Under the pieces are notes generated by a model that was not told the origin of the DNA, ran no database searches, and was given only the letters and a program-made list of their open reading frames with translations. Shown piece after piece: positions 18,728 to 28,081 of a stretch of DNA of 64,000 bases (its first letter is position 1; each line of letters opens with the position of its first letter). The DNA comes from DATCJA01 sp963814955. GTDB lineage: Bacteria; Acidobacteriota; Vicinamibacteria; Vicinamibacterales; UBA2999. The DNA is taken from assembly GCA_963814955.1 (NCBI GenBank), contig CAWFEX010000008.1:992001-1056000 (forward strand), written 5' to 3'. Position numbers and translations under genes: made by a program.

Positions 18728-19132
18728 CTACCGCGCGTCGAATCCGAAACCAACATAGCCATCCGCCTGGTCTGGCCTCAGCACGAGCGTCGTGAACATC
18801 CACGTCATCGTGTAACGCCCGTCGTCGCGCCTGACGACGTTGAGCGGCAGCTGGTTCCTCACATGCCAGTCGTGGAGACGCTCCCAGACGTCAACCCCGA
18901 TTTCGATGAAGTCGGGAAACTTGTGGCTGGCTTTGAGAAAGATGCGCTGCTGCTGGCGGATTTCTGCCAGTTCCGCAAACGGCTTTTCGAGATGGCGTTG
19001 CAGAAGGATCCGCACACTGTCCACAGCCCGCGCGGTTTCTGCACCGCGTTCTTCCTGAGCGGCTTCGGCCCCGTTGCCGAGCATTGCAGTCATACCGAGC
19101 AATCCTCCGCCAACAAGCTCGCGCCGGTTCAT
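18728..19132 (-). CDS. hypothetical exported protein with twin-Arg-like signal
   Basis: A 134-residue protein; ATG 19132 follows a strong ribosome-binding site (GAGGTG) and begins NRRELVGGGLLGMTAMLGNG, a Tat-like signal peptide ending AEAA. The mature part is alpha/beta with ERLHDWHVRNQLPLNVVRRDDGRYTMTWMFTTLVLR. No named family is recognised, though the fold resembles small exported domains that follow a Tat signal. It is divergent from the TM2-type gene at 19167. Confidence 0.75.
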   Translation of the reverse strand: MNRRELVGGGLLGMTAMLGNGAEAAQEERGAETARAVDSVRILLQRHLEKPFAELAEIRQQQRIFLKASHKFPDFIEIGVDVWERLHDWHVRNQLPLNVVRRDDGRYTMTWMFTTLVLRPDQADGYVGFGFDAR

Positions 19133-19166
19133 CGTGGACACCTCCTCACTGCAGTAACCTTGAGAT

Positions 19167-19412
19167 ATGACGGACGGCCACGCGCGAACTCCCAGCGATC
19201 TGCGGAACCCTGGCATTGCCGCGGTTCTCAGCCTGATCCTTCCGGGGGTTGGACAGATTTATAACAGTGATTTCCTTCGCGGGGTCTTCTGGCTGATCGT
19301 CACGCCTGGACTCTGGATTGGCACCGGCGGCCTGCTCGGCTGGGTGTGCCATGTCGTTGCGGCCTACACGGCGCATAGCCGCGCGAGCGACAAGAACAGA
19401 GGGTTGGCCTAG
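19167..19412 (+). CDS. small membrane protein, TM2-like
   Basis: An 81-residue protein with two hydrophobic segments. The first, IAAVLSLILPGVGQIYNSDFLRG, is the TM2-domain hallmark of small membrane proteins of unknown function; the second is FWLIVTPGLWIGTGGLLGWVCHVVAAY. It is probably an inner-membrane protein. The gene runs divergently from the Tat-signal protein. Confidence 0.78.
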   Translation: MTDGHARTPSDLRNPGIAAVLSLILPGVGQIYNSDFLRGVFWLIVTPGLWIGTGGLLGWVCHVVAAYTAHSRASDKNRGLA

Positions 19413-19466
19413 GACCACGATCCCGCACCAGGCACGACGCACGAGGAAGCAGGCATGGGGCGGCTC

Positions 19467-19898
19467 TCATGGACGACTTGCAACGAGTGTCGCTCGGTAG
19501 TCTGACGGATCGATGGTGCGGCTGCTGAACGGATATGGCTGCAGTTCCCGGAGCTCGACGCGGAGATTCCGATGCGTGAAGGATGCGCGGCGCGAATCGC
19601 CGGTGTGGAGCTCGTAACCCGTGGTCTCCCCGGAGTCGAGGATGCGCATGTGCACGGTCGCGTCTCCGCCCTGAATACAAACGGCGTCTGCCGGACAGCG
19701 GGAGTCTCCGGTCACATCAACAAACTGCAGGCTGATATTCGTATCGGCGACCACAGCGACTCCGCCGGGCGCAAGGACGAAGCGCTGATTCAGCGGAACG
19801 GTCGGCCCGGTTGGGGTGTCTTCGTCACAGGCTGTCACTGCCAGGAGACAACAGACAAGTAGAAACGCGCGCACGGCGGTCGACTGAGCAGTCTTCAT
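19467..19898 (-). CDS. hypothetical lipoprotein
   Basis: A 143-residue protein with a lipoprotein signal (AFLLVCCLLAVTAC, lipobox VTAC) followed by a Thr/Pro linker. The mature domain carries FVDVTGDSRCPADAVCIQGGDATV, a two-Cys beta-rich pattern seen in many short bacterial lipoproteins without assigned function. ATG 19898 is preferred over ATG 19907. It is the next gene after the barrel gene 19931-22912 on the same strand, 32 bp away, so co-transcription is likely. Confidence 0.78.
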   Translation of the reverse strand: MKTAQSTAVRAFLLVCCLLAVTACDEDTPTGPTVPLNQRFVLAPGGVAVVADTNISLQFVDVTGDSRCPADAVCIQGGDATVHMRILDSGETTGYELHTGDSRRASFTHRNLRVELRELQPYPFSSRTIDPSDYRATLVASRP

Positions 19899-19930
19899 GC
19901 CAATCAACGATGTGCGCGCGGGAGCGGGAA

Positions 19931-22912
19931 TCAGAAGCCCGGTCGCAGGAGGACGCTGGCCGTCCAGTTCTTGTCGGGGCGGTCGAACACGCGCGCCGCC
20001 GTCGCCTCGAATACGAACCCGCCAACGTTGATTCGCGCGCCGGCACCCGCGCTGCGGAATCTATCCCGTTCGGCAGGCGCGCCCGAGCGCGGCGTCCACA
20101 GAAACCCCGCGTCAGCGAATGCAATGGCTTCAATCGGCACGGGCCCGTAATTGAGGTCGCCGGTCAGCAAGCCGAAGATCGGTGCTCTCAACTCGACGTT
20201 CAGGAGCCCGAGTCGGCTGCCGGTGAGCTCGTCGAGGGGGGAACATGTGGTGGCCGCAACACCACATTCCTCCGCGGCAAATGAGCTCAGGCTGTAGCCA
20301 CGAACGCGAGTCTGCAGTGTTGCCACGAGCGGCGTCAGACGTTTGTCACCCGCGTCGCTCCCGTAGCGGCCAACGTGCTCGGCGCGAATCGCGAGCGTTA
20401 CCGGTCTTACCGGCATGAGGTAACGCCGCGCATCGACATGTACATCGGCGAACATGAGCCCGCCGAGCGCCGGCTCAACTCCGATCCGAAGCCGCTGCCC
20501 GAGCACAGGGCTTGTTGGACCCGATATCGCGGTGTCATGTACGAATGCCACGTCGGTTTCAGCAACGACAATCGGACGGCCGGCTCGCATCTCGTCGAGC
20601 GAGCGGCTGATCGTCCTGCCTTCGGCTGGATCGATGACGCGCGTGATTGCCTGCCATTCCAGTCCCGTTCGGCGGACGCCCAGTCCGAATTCGAGACGCT
20701 GCGTCCGATTGAGGTCGTATTGGGCAGCGACCTTTGCCCACTGGTGTGTGTACAGGAGATGCCGCGTTTCCCGGGTGATGAGTTCCTGGGCGCGTGCGAT
20801 CGCCCGACGCGCGCCGACAAAGCGCGTGGGAACGATGCCCGCAGCAACACCCCAATCCCAGCGTCCAGCACCGTTGGTATAAGCGACCTGGAGGGCGAGA
20901 TCGTCAACGTCGGTGCCAAGCCGAACCGCCGCCTGAAGCTGTCTGTCGCGCAGGGTATCCGCGAACGAAACTCCCACCGACGCGCGGAGCGCGCTGCCAA
21001 ACCCGGAGCCGGTGGCGGCGCCGATGAATGGTGGCGCGATCGCCTCGAGACGAAGCCGATCGTTGTACCTGGTGGACGCGAACGTCGTCTTTGCCGGGAG
21101 CCCGAACTGCGAATTGGCCAAAAGTCCGGTGAGTGTTCCTGCCGGCTCCAAAGTCTCAGGTTGGTGGTCCACTTCGACCAGTGGTCCGTGCAGGGCGGCA
21201 CTTTCGTTCAGGGTTTCGATCTCGTAGCGGCCGTTTCGGTAGACACTGAATGCGAGCGTTCCGGCGCGCGCGGCCACTGCCAGCGCCGGGCTGGTCGAGG
21301 TGATGCCGGTGACGCCGCCTGGAACGTCGGTCACCTGCCGCAAGGCTCCCGACGACGACCTCAGCGCGGTAAACGTTGCTCGTGCCGTCACGATCGCTGA
21401 TGAAGTACACGCCGCTTCCGTCGGGTGACCACTGCGGGCTCACTTGCTTCGCCCTCGGTTGATCCATCATCAGGGGACGGATGACGCCGGTGTCGATGTC
21501 GAGCAGCCCGATGCGCAAGGCGCCGAAATAGAGGTCGTCGATCCGACTCGTAAAACGATCGGTCGTCAGCGCGATCGTTCGCCCGTCCGGCGACCAGGCG
21601 GGATGCAGATCCGCATACGGATCCGCGGTCAACTGTTCCAGCCTTGCCGGTGGCGAAGGAGTATAGGAACAGATCGGACAACCCGCCCTTGAGCGCGGAG
21701 AAAACGATTCGCTCGCCGTCAGGCGACCAGCTCGGGTTGTAAATTTCTCCGAGGTCGTCGAGCGGGATCTCTTTCCGGTCGTTCGGTTGCGAAACATCGA
21801 CGATGACCAGCACAGGCCGGCCGCCGCTGAGCGTCGCCATCGCGAAACGTTTGCCGGCGCTGTCCCACGCGCCGGACGAATGGATGTACTGCAGACTGTC
21901 GAAGTGCGGGTCGGTGGCGGTGCTCACCATCTTCCGAATGAGCGCGCCGGTCTCGCCGTTGGCGAGAAACAGGTCGAGCGACAGCCGATCGCGCTCCGAC
22001 ATGAACATCAGGTAGCGGCCGTCCGGGCTGAGCGAGGGAGCGACGTGCAGCCGCGCACCATCGCGCGCGAACGTCGCAAGCCGCGTGCGGTGAAATCACA
22101 CGCGCGTCGCGGTCCTGGTTGTCAGCACTGACCGATTCGTGCCAGTCGGTGGTGAGCTGATCGCGGCCGACACCGCTGACCTCCTCCAGCCTTCTGACGG
22201 CGTCGCGCACCTTGGAGCGCAACACACGCGCCAGCACCTTGTCGCCATAGCGGCCGGCAAAATAGGTCCAGAACGCCTGACCGTATCGGTAGGGAGAGTA
22301 ACGCGGCTGATTCAGCTGCTCGACCGTGGGCAATCGTCGATGCGCCGACGCATCTCGCAGCCACATTGCGGTGTGAGAGTCGTCGGGCCCGACAGAAAGA
22401 TACTCTGCCATCCCCTCGATGAACCATCCAGGCAGGCTGAACGCGTCCCGCCCCGCGCGCCTCACCATGTCAATCTGGAAGGCGTGCGCAATTTCGTGGC
22501 CGAGAACGTGATCCGTCGCGTCCAGTCCGGCCGCGAATGGCATCACGATCCGCGTCTTGTTGCGCTCGGTCAGCCCGCCGGTTCCCTCGCCCGGCACTGC
22601 CGGTGTGACGTTGGTCTGCGCGAAATGTGGATGACTCGCGTAGAGAACGAGGGGCTGTCGATGCAGAAATGTGTGCTCGAGAACGTTCGAGAAGCGCGCG
22701 TACCAGCGTTCGGCCATCCGCGAAGCGTGGCGCGCTGCGTCTTCTTCCTGCGCGTAGTAATAGATGTCGAAGTGTTCGGTCTGGATGATGCGGAAGTCGA
22801 ACCGATCGTAACGGACCTTGTTGCGTCCGAAGTACTGCGCGTCCGCAATGCTCGCCGTTGCGAGGACCGCTGCGAGAGACACAAATACCACCGCGCACCG
22901 GAACATGGGCAC
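19931..22912 (-). CDS. peptidase-MA-like / TolB-type propeller / BamA-like barrel fusion protein, frameshifted
   Basis: One protein of about 993 residues. A signal peptide (ATASIADAQ) precedes a metallopeptidase-MA-like domain with the zinc motif HEIAHAFQ (HExxH) and LPGWFIEGMAEYLS. A WD40/TolB-like propeller follows (ITSDG-type blades: IYNPSWSPDGERIVFSA, HPAWSPDGRTIALTTDRF, SPQWSPDGSGVYFISDRDG). A C-terminal outer-membrane barrel of the bacterial surface antigen type ends in a terminal Phe (VLLRPGF). Three frame changes, near 22090, 21650 and 21370, interrupt it, and the net length stays a multiple of three. The predicted product would sit in the outer membrane with its peptidase in the periplasm. 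This domain order occurs in acidobacterial surface proteins; the substrate is unknown. Confidence 0.85.
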
Positions 22913-23011
22913 CCTTGCAGTTTGAGAACGGGAAAGCGAACTCTAGCATGTTTTCGGGTGAGGTCTAGTGTGAGGTTAGAGTTCAGACCCGCGGACCTTG
23001 GTGATGGATGT

Positions 23012-25010
23012 TCAGGGTTGGTACATCACCGAGAACGCAGTGGCGCCGTCCGCGAGCCCCTTTGCAAGATTGACCGCGAATGTCCCGGGAATTCCCACAA
23101 CGGCAACACGGGCGCCGAGACCCACGTCCACATCCCGGCTCGCTGGCCCGCTGTAGCGCCGGAATGTTTGCGCGACATCTCCGAAGACGGCCGCTGCGGC
23201 ACTTACCGGACCCGCGAGCGCCCACCAGCGCTGCGCCTCCAAGCTCATCTGCACAAGCTCTCGCCCCAGTCGCTCCGTCCGAAGCCGGCCATCATGCAGC
23301 ACAGGATGCGCTCTCAAGTAGGTCGAGCGGGCGTGACCCGTGTCACCGGCCCACCACAAATCGAGCGGAGTCCGTTCGCTCGCACGCTGAAAGTTGGCCG
23401 AGCCCAGCAATACTGCGCCGCGCCGCGCCGTCGAGGATCGACCGTGGATGCCAGCGCTCAGCGTGCCGAACGCGCCGTTTCCGGGCCAGCGGGCAAGACC
23501 CAGCGCGGCGTCGAATCGGTTATCAACCGTCACGAACCGAACCTGTCCGCCGACATGTCCGCGAGCTGATTCGGGATCCCACGCATCGACACCAGCAATT
23601 ACAGTCCAGTGCAGTCGGTCGGAGAACCAATCGGACGCCTCGAGACGAGCACCTGTGTGCGCGGCTGGCGGCACCTCAGTCGTGCTGAATGGTTGCCGTT
23701 CGGAAAACGCGTCGAAGCTCCAGACGCCGCCCCACGGCGCGGGTGTGTGAACGCCAGCGCCGATCCGCATTCGGTGCGGCCAGAACCGCCAGGTGCCGGA
23801 AATTTCTTCGCCACCGCCAAATGGCGCGCCCGTCGCCACCCGCACTTCCCGCGTGGCGATGGCGACAAGTCCCATGGCTGCGACCGAGAAGCGACCCGTT
23901 GGCACGAGGGGTCGTTCGGCGACGACCCCGCGCAACTCGGCGAGACCCATTGATACCGGCACGTATTCGAGACGTGTAGATGTGGCTGAGGGCAGCGATG
24001 CAAGCTGCCGCTCGGCCCGCACGAAGCGACCGGGTGTGAGGACTTCATCAGGCTGCGCATTTACGAGACGCTCGACAACGCGATGCCGTGTGCGCATGAG
24101 GCCATCGATACGTACCGAGATCGAGCTTCGGTTCACCCACGCGGTTCCAGGCCGACAACGCACCGAGACGGTCGTTCTGCACAAACCGGCTCGCCGCAAG
24201 CACCTGCCACGCGTATTCGTCGTTATCGTCGGCGGCCACGGCCGTTGACGCCAGATCCTCCGCCTCCTGCCAGCGCTTCTGGAGCACTCGGAGACCCGCG
24301 AGCTCCCGGGCAGCGGTTGGACAGCTCAGCGACGCGGCGAGAATCCGTTCCGCCGCGTCCAGCTCATTGGACTGTGCGTGACGCACGCCTTGCGCGACCG
24401 CCTGTTCGCAGGCGTTGGTTTGAATAGGCACGGGCGGCGGCACGGGAGCAGGAGCAGCGAGATCCGGGACGGCGTCGACGTTTGTCGCGGCGCGTCCGGG
24501 GACGACGACAGCCATCCACCGTCGCGCGGCTCGCCATCGACGTCCGAATTCACCAGTTGACATGACAACGAATGGACCGCGAGCGGGATCGTGGAAAACG
24601 ACACCTTGGTCGTGCCATGCGACCAGAACGACGTAGTGAAAAACAGAGGGACGATCTTCGATCAACGTGAGCACTGGACGGCCGCGCGAGAGCTCGCCGC
24701 GAAGCAGAGGCTCGTCGCCGTCAAGGCCCGTCACGGTCCACCCGTGACGCCGAAGTTCCTCGACGAGGGTGTCAGTGCGAATGCCGGCCGCACTGCGATC
24801 GACCAGGTGGGCGAACGCTTCGGCGGAGATGCCTCGTTCGCCCCAGTAGCGAAGCACCATTGCGGCGGCGGCGCCGCCACACAACAGCTCGGACTGCGAG
24901 ATGTAGGGAACGTCGAGAAGAGTCAGCGGGTCGCGGCCTTCGCTCTGCGCCGCAAGGTCGAGTGTCTGCGCCGCGATCAGCGCGCCGCAGCACAGGGCGA
25001 AGGCCCGCAT
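23012..25010 (-). CDS. C39-like cysteine peptidase - TPR - POTRA-like - barrel fusion, frameshifted
   Basis: About 665 residues. A signal peptide (LIAAQTLDLAAQ) precedes a papain-like C39 peptidase domain with the catalytic Cys in LLCGGAAAAMVLRYWG, His in VFHYVVLVAW and Asp in VFHDPARGP. This resembles the PA2778 family. A TPR-like segment follows (ILAASLSCPTAARELAG...WQEAEDLASTAV). Near 24115 the frame changes and continues as VRIDGLMRTRHRVVERLVNAQ, a POTRA-like unit with FVRAERQLASLP. A beta-barrel follows and ends FSVMYQP. One extra base explains the break. ATG 25010 lies 3 bp after the PA2779-like stop, so they form an operon. Confidence 0.82.
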
Positions 25011-25013
25011 CGA

Positions 25014-25406
25014 TCAATCGACGGCGACGATAATCAGGATCAGCACCAGCAAGGCAATGATGATCAACGTCGTCGAGATGACCACTCGCGACTGGCCACC
25101 GGCCAGTGCCTGCTCGGCCTGACGAGCCTGCGCCGCCACCTGCGCCAGCTCCGATCCATCAAGCGTTGCGACGGCGCTTTCGACATGGCGAAGGTCGATT
25201 CCGACGTCGCCGGCAATCGCCTGAACCTCGGGACGAGCAAGCAGGCGCAATACGGCTTCGCGATCGGCCGTACCGGCAGCAGCGTGCTCCTGCACGGCGC
25301 TCTCCAGAACCGACAACGGGGCTGTATGAGACGACTGGGCGTTAACCGGGGGGCCTACTGTAACGAGCAAAAACACCACAACCATCGACGAAGCGATCAT
25401 GCGCAT
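25014..25406 (-). CDS. PA2779-like membrane protein
   Basis: A 130-residue protein: a signal-like N-terminus (MRMIASSMVVVFLLVTVGPPVNAQ), a helical middle (LESAVQEHAAAGTADREAVLRLLARPEVQAIAGDVGID) and a C-terminal transmembrane helix (LIIIALLVLILIIVAV). This matches the PA2779 family, which is typically encoded next to PA2778-family cysteine peptidases, exactly as here. ATG 25406 has a good AGGAGG site; an ATG at 25499 would add a charged, unrelated stretch. It leads the minus-strand cluster that continues with the peptidase-barrel gene. Confidence 0.85.
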   Translation of the reverse strand: MRMIASSMVVVFLLVTVGPPVNAQSSHTAPLSVLESAVQEHAAAGTADREAVLRLLARPEVQAIAGDVGIDLRHVESAVATLDGSELAQVAAQARQAEQALAGGQSRVVISTTLIIIALLVLILIIVAVD

Positions 25407-25497
25407 GCGACACTGCCTCCTGGCCGGTAATTGTAGCGAACGCGGGATGGATGAGCTACTGAATGTCATACGCATTGCATGATTACGGGATAGGGTC

Positions 25498-25941
25498 ATG
25501 AATCACCTCATCTCGACCAGGACACACGGGGCCATCGACTACGCATGGATAACCGCGGCCACCGGCGCGCAGAGCATGATGCGCGGCGCCGACGCGACGG
25601 CGCAGCTCGTACGAAGCGCGGGTACGGCTGCCGGCATCGTGTCGATGGTGACCAATTACGAGGCGGGAATCGTTCGCCTGGTGCCGATGCGGGCCCATCT
25701 CGCCGTCGACTTCGTGATGGGTGCGGCGCTATTGCTGTCGCCATTGGTGCTTCCGAGGGAGGAGCGACGTTTCGCGTTGGTGCCGGTAGCGTTGGGAGTC
25801 GCGAAGCTCACGGCTAGTCTATTCACCGAAACCGCGACACGGACGCGGTTGGAGCCGTTCACTCCCTCATACGAGCTCGCCGAAGCGGTCGCCGACCCGG
25901 ATGTGGCGCGCAGGCCCCATCTACGGGGTCATCTCGAGTAA
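25498..25941 (+). CDS. small membrane protein, SPW-repeat-like
   Basis: A 147-residue protein with the segments HGAIDYAW and MRAHLAVDFVMGAALLLSPLVL, the latter a membrane helix. The repeated His-x-x-x-Asp pattern before a helix resembles SPW/HGxxDY-type small membrane proteins. Function is unknown. Its end overlaps the convergent kinase gene by 13 bp. Confidence 0.72.
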   Translation: MNHLISTRTHGAIDYAWITAATGAQSMMRGADATAQLVRSAGTAAGIVSMVTNYEAGIVRLVPMRAHLAVDFVMGAALLLSPLVLPREERRFALVPVALGVAKLTASLFTETATRTRLEPFTPSYELAEAVADPDVARRPHLRGHLE

Positions 25942-26394
25942 GGCGCCACCTCGAAGGTGCCTTTTTCCTCGTCCAGAGACACACTGAACAAGCGGTCGAA
26001 TCCTTCCTCCAGCGCCGGGCGGCTCGAGACGCTTGCGAATGGCGAAGATCGCGATGTCGGGAACGCGGGCGCGCCCCGTCCGGGTGCGATTGCGGCGTAA
26101 TGCTTCTGCTGGCGCCGTTGGAAAATAAAAACCGGTAATCGTGGCTCCGTGCGCCCTCGCGAGCGCAATCAGGCGGGCCCGGACGTCAACGCCGGCGTTC
26201 GTGTTGTCCACGACGACGGAGCGGTTTTGCGAGAGCGATTCGGCAATGAGCTGTTCCTGGCGCCGATCGGCGTGGCGGCTGTTCCGCAACAGGTCTTTGC
26301 TTACATGCGTGTGTGTGGCGGCAAACCGCTCCCGATAGAACGTCGTCTTCCCCGACGCGGGCAAACCGATCAAAATCACACACTCGGTCGCCAT
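25929..26394 (-). CDS. AAA-family ATP-binding protein, small-molecule or polynucleotide kinase-like, frameshifted
   Basis: A P-loop kinase of about 154 residues: Walker A GLPASGKTTFYRERF, then a short domain with VVVDNTNAGVDVRARLIAL (kinase lid and Walker-B-like strand) and YFPTAPAEALRRNRTR. The C-terminus continues after a frame change near 26020 as ALEEGFDRLFSVSLDEEKGTFEV, the usual last helix of this group. One extra base explains the break. Similar proteins are annotated as ATP-binding protein or polynucleotide kinase-like; the substrate is not visible. ATG 26394 shares its last T with the TTG start of the divergent methyltransferase. Confidence 0.8.
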
Positions 26395-27176
26395 TGAACA
26401 TCGAAGATTCTCCAACATTCCGTAGCTGGCTCACCAAGCTGGACGCGAGACACCTCGCGGATCTGCGCCTCGCGGAAGTCACACGAGCGCTGCGAGCGCT
26501 GTCGAGCGCGTATGTCGAGCGCCGCGAGACCGCGGTCCGTGGGGCGCTCGACAGCGCCGGCAAGCGCGCCGCGTTTGCCCTGTTCTACGGTCCCCTTCAC
26601 TTTCTGGTCACAAACCTCATCGTGCGCGCGCTCGACGCTCACATACCGGCGCCGCGGTTGATTCTGGACGTCGGCTGTGGAACGGGCGCGGCCGGAGCAG
26701 CGTGGGCAATCGCCGCCAGCGGGGCACCCGTACTCGGTGTCGACCGGCATCCGTGGGCAATTAACGAGGCGAGGTCGACGTTTCGCGAGCTCGGCGTCGA
26801 CGGCCGGGCACGGCGGAGCGATATCGCACGGTTCCCGGCGCTGCGCCCTGGGACGGCGGTACTGACGGCATACGTAATCAACGAGCTGTCTCCTGCCATG
26901 CGCGAGTCTGTTCTGGAACGGCTTGTCGAAGCTGGTGGACGCGGGTCGCGCGTTCTCATCATCGAGCCAATCGCCCGCCGGCTCACGCCGTGGTGGCCGT
27001 CCGCGGAAGCACGCATCCGGTCCGTGGCTGGCGGCCGTGCTGATGAGTGGCGTTTTCCGGTCGATCTACCGGCATCGTTGCGCTTGCTGGACAAGGCAGC
27101 AGGAATGGATCACAAGGAGCTGACTGCAAGGTCGCTCTATTGCCCGGGTGTAGGGTTTCATCATCCACGAAAATAG
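26394..27176 (+). CDS. small ribosomal subunit Rsm22-like SAM methyltransferase
   Basis: A class I methyltransferase of about 260 residues with the AdoMet motif LILDVGCGTGAAGAAWA, then TAYVINELSPAMRE and LIIEPIARRL, and a late LTARSLYCPGVGFHHP. These match the Rsm22 group associated with the small ribosomal subunit. The start is uncertain; TTG 26394 is the first in-frame option at the divergent boundary. A hairpin at 27177-27206 follows the stop. Confidence 0.78.
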   Translation: MNIEDSPTFRSWLTKLDARHLADLRLAEVTRALRALSSAYVERRETAVRGALDSAGKRAAFALFYGPLHFLVTNLIVRALDAHIPAPRLILDVGCGTGAAGAAWAIAASGAPVLGVDRHPWAINEARSTFRELGVDGRARRSDIARFPALRPGTAVLTAYVINELSPAMRESVLERLVEAGGRGSRVLIIEPIARRLTPWWPSAEARIRSVAGGRADEWRFPVDLPASLRLLDKAAGMDHKELTARSLYCPGVGFHHPRK

Positions 27177-27206
27177 GGCGGATCCTCGAGGACCCGCCCC
27201 GTTTGG
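27177..27206 (+). terminator. intrinsic-type terminator
   Basis: The stem GGGCGGATCC/GGACCCGCCC with loop TCGA lies directly after the Rsm22-like gene; CGTTTGG follows. The T-run is short, so the terminator is moderate. It also lies before the convergent DUF4142 gene end at 27237. Confidence 0.65.
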
Positions 27207-27236
27207 TAATGCTTCGTTCGTCAGATCCAAAGGACG

Positions 27237-27854
27237 CTACTTCGCTGGCTCGCGGGTCGTGAGTCGATTGCCTATGGCGTCCTTGATTCGCCTCGCCTCA
27301 TCGAGGTGATGGCGCGCGGTTGGCAACGTGTCCGCCGCCCACTTGTTCAGCGCTGCCTCAACAGGATTGTCGCTGTCTTCCGGTCGAACCGCGCCCTTGT
27401 CCTCGCCAAACCTGTCTTCACTCGCCCGCCTCTGCAGGAGATTGATCATCTTTTCGTGGTTGTCGACCATCGCGTCCATGTATTCACGATCGAAATCGGT
27501 GCCTTGACGCTCAGACAGTCGATTGATGAGCTCGTTGTGCGCATCCTTCGGTTGATTGGGAACGGAGATCGAATGCTGTGCGGCAATTTGTTTCAGCGCT
27601 TGACCACCCTTGGTGTGGTCGCGCACCATCATCTCGCCAAACTGCTTGACCTCGCCGCTCTGTGCTTTCTGCTGGGCCAGTTCGCCCAGTTTTGCTTCAG
27701 TCATTCCCGACGACGCGGCATCCGCCACAAAATCCGCGTCGGCATCGCTCACGCCGGATGTCCCGATCGCGTTGTCGTCTCGACGCGTGCCAGCGTCGCA
27801 CGCCAGCGTGACGGCCGCGATGCACACCATGACCGCTTGACCAATTCGTTTCAT
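27237..27854 (-). CDS. DUF4142 lipoprotein
   Basis: A 205-residue protein with lipobox VTLAC after MKRIGQAVMVCIAA. It has the DUF4142 core: DADFVADAASSGMTEAKLGELA, KQFGEMMVRDHTKGGQALK, and FDREYMDAMVDNHEKMINLL. The DUF4142 family is a four-helix ferritin-like exported protein of unknown role, sometimes linked to stress. ATG 27854 follows GGGAGG; an ATG at 27881 is less likely. Confidence 0.93.
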   Translation of the reverse strand: MKRIGQAVMVCIAAVTLACDAGTRRDDNAIGTSGVSDADADFVADAASSGMTEAKLGELAQQKAQSGEVKQFGEMMVRDHTKGGQALKQIAAQHSISVPNQPKDAHNELINRLSERQGTDFDREYMDAMVDNHEKMINLLQRRASEDRFGEDKGAVRPEDSDNPVEAALNKWAADTLPTARHHLDEARRIKDAIGNRLTTREPAK

Positions 27855-27881
27855 TGCCTTTTCCTCCCGATGAGCTGTCAC

Positions 27882-28081
27882 AACCCTTCAGGAGGTTTCT
27901 TGCAACTTGACCGACGTGAGCGGGAGCGGCTGAGGCGCCCGTGGCCCTTCCTTTTGCGCATCTCGTCCGAAGGGAGCAACTATGCCGATGATTTGCGGAG
28001 TAACAATCCTCGTCGTCGGGATCGGGGTAGGGACACGCGACGGGCACGACGGCCCCCGGCTGCATGCGCAACGCTCGGCCG
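27882..28081. other. intergenic region, no gene seen
   Basis: About 200 bp between two minus-strand genes. It contains a G/C-rich stretch but no convincing hairpin or coding frame. It probably holds the promoter of the DUF4142 gene. Confidence 0.4.

Noticed and set aside
22139..23569. 476-residue plus-strand reading frame
   Set aside because: Antisense to the two barrel genes and crosses their boundary; no recognisable domain.
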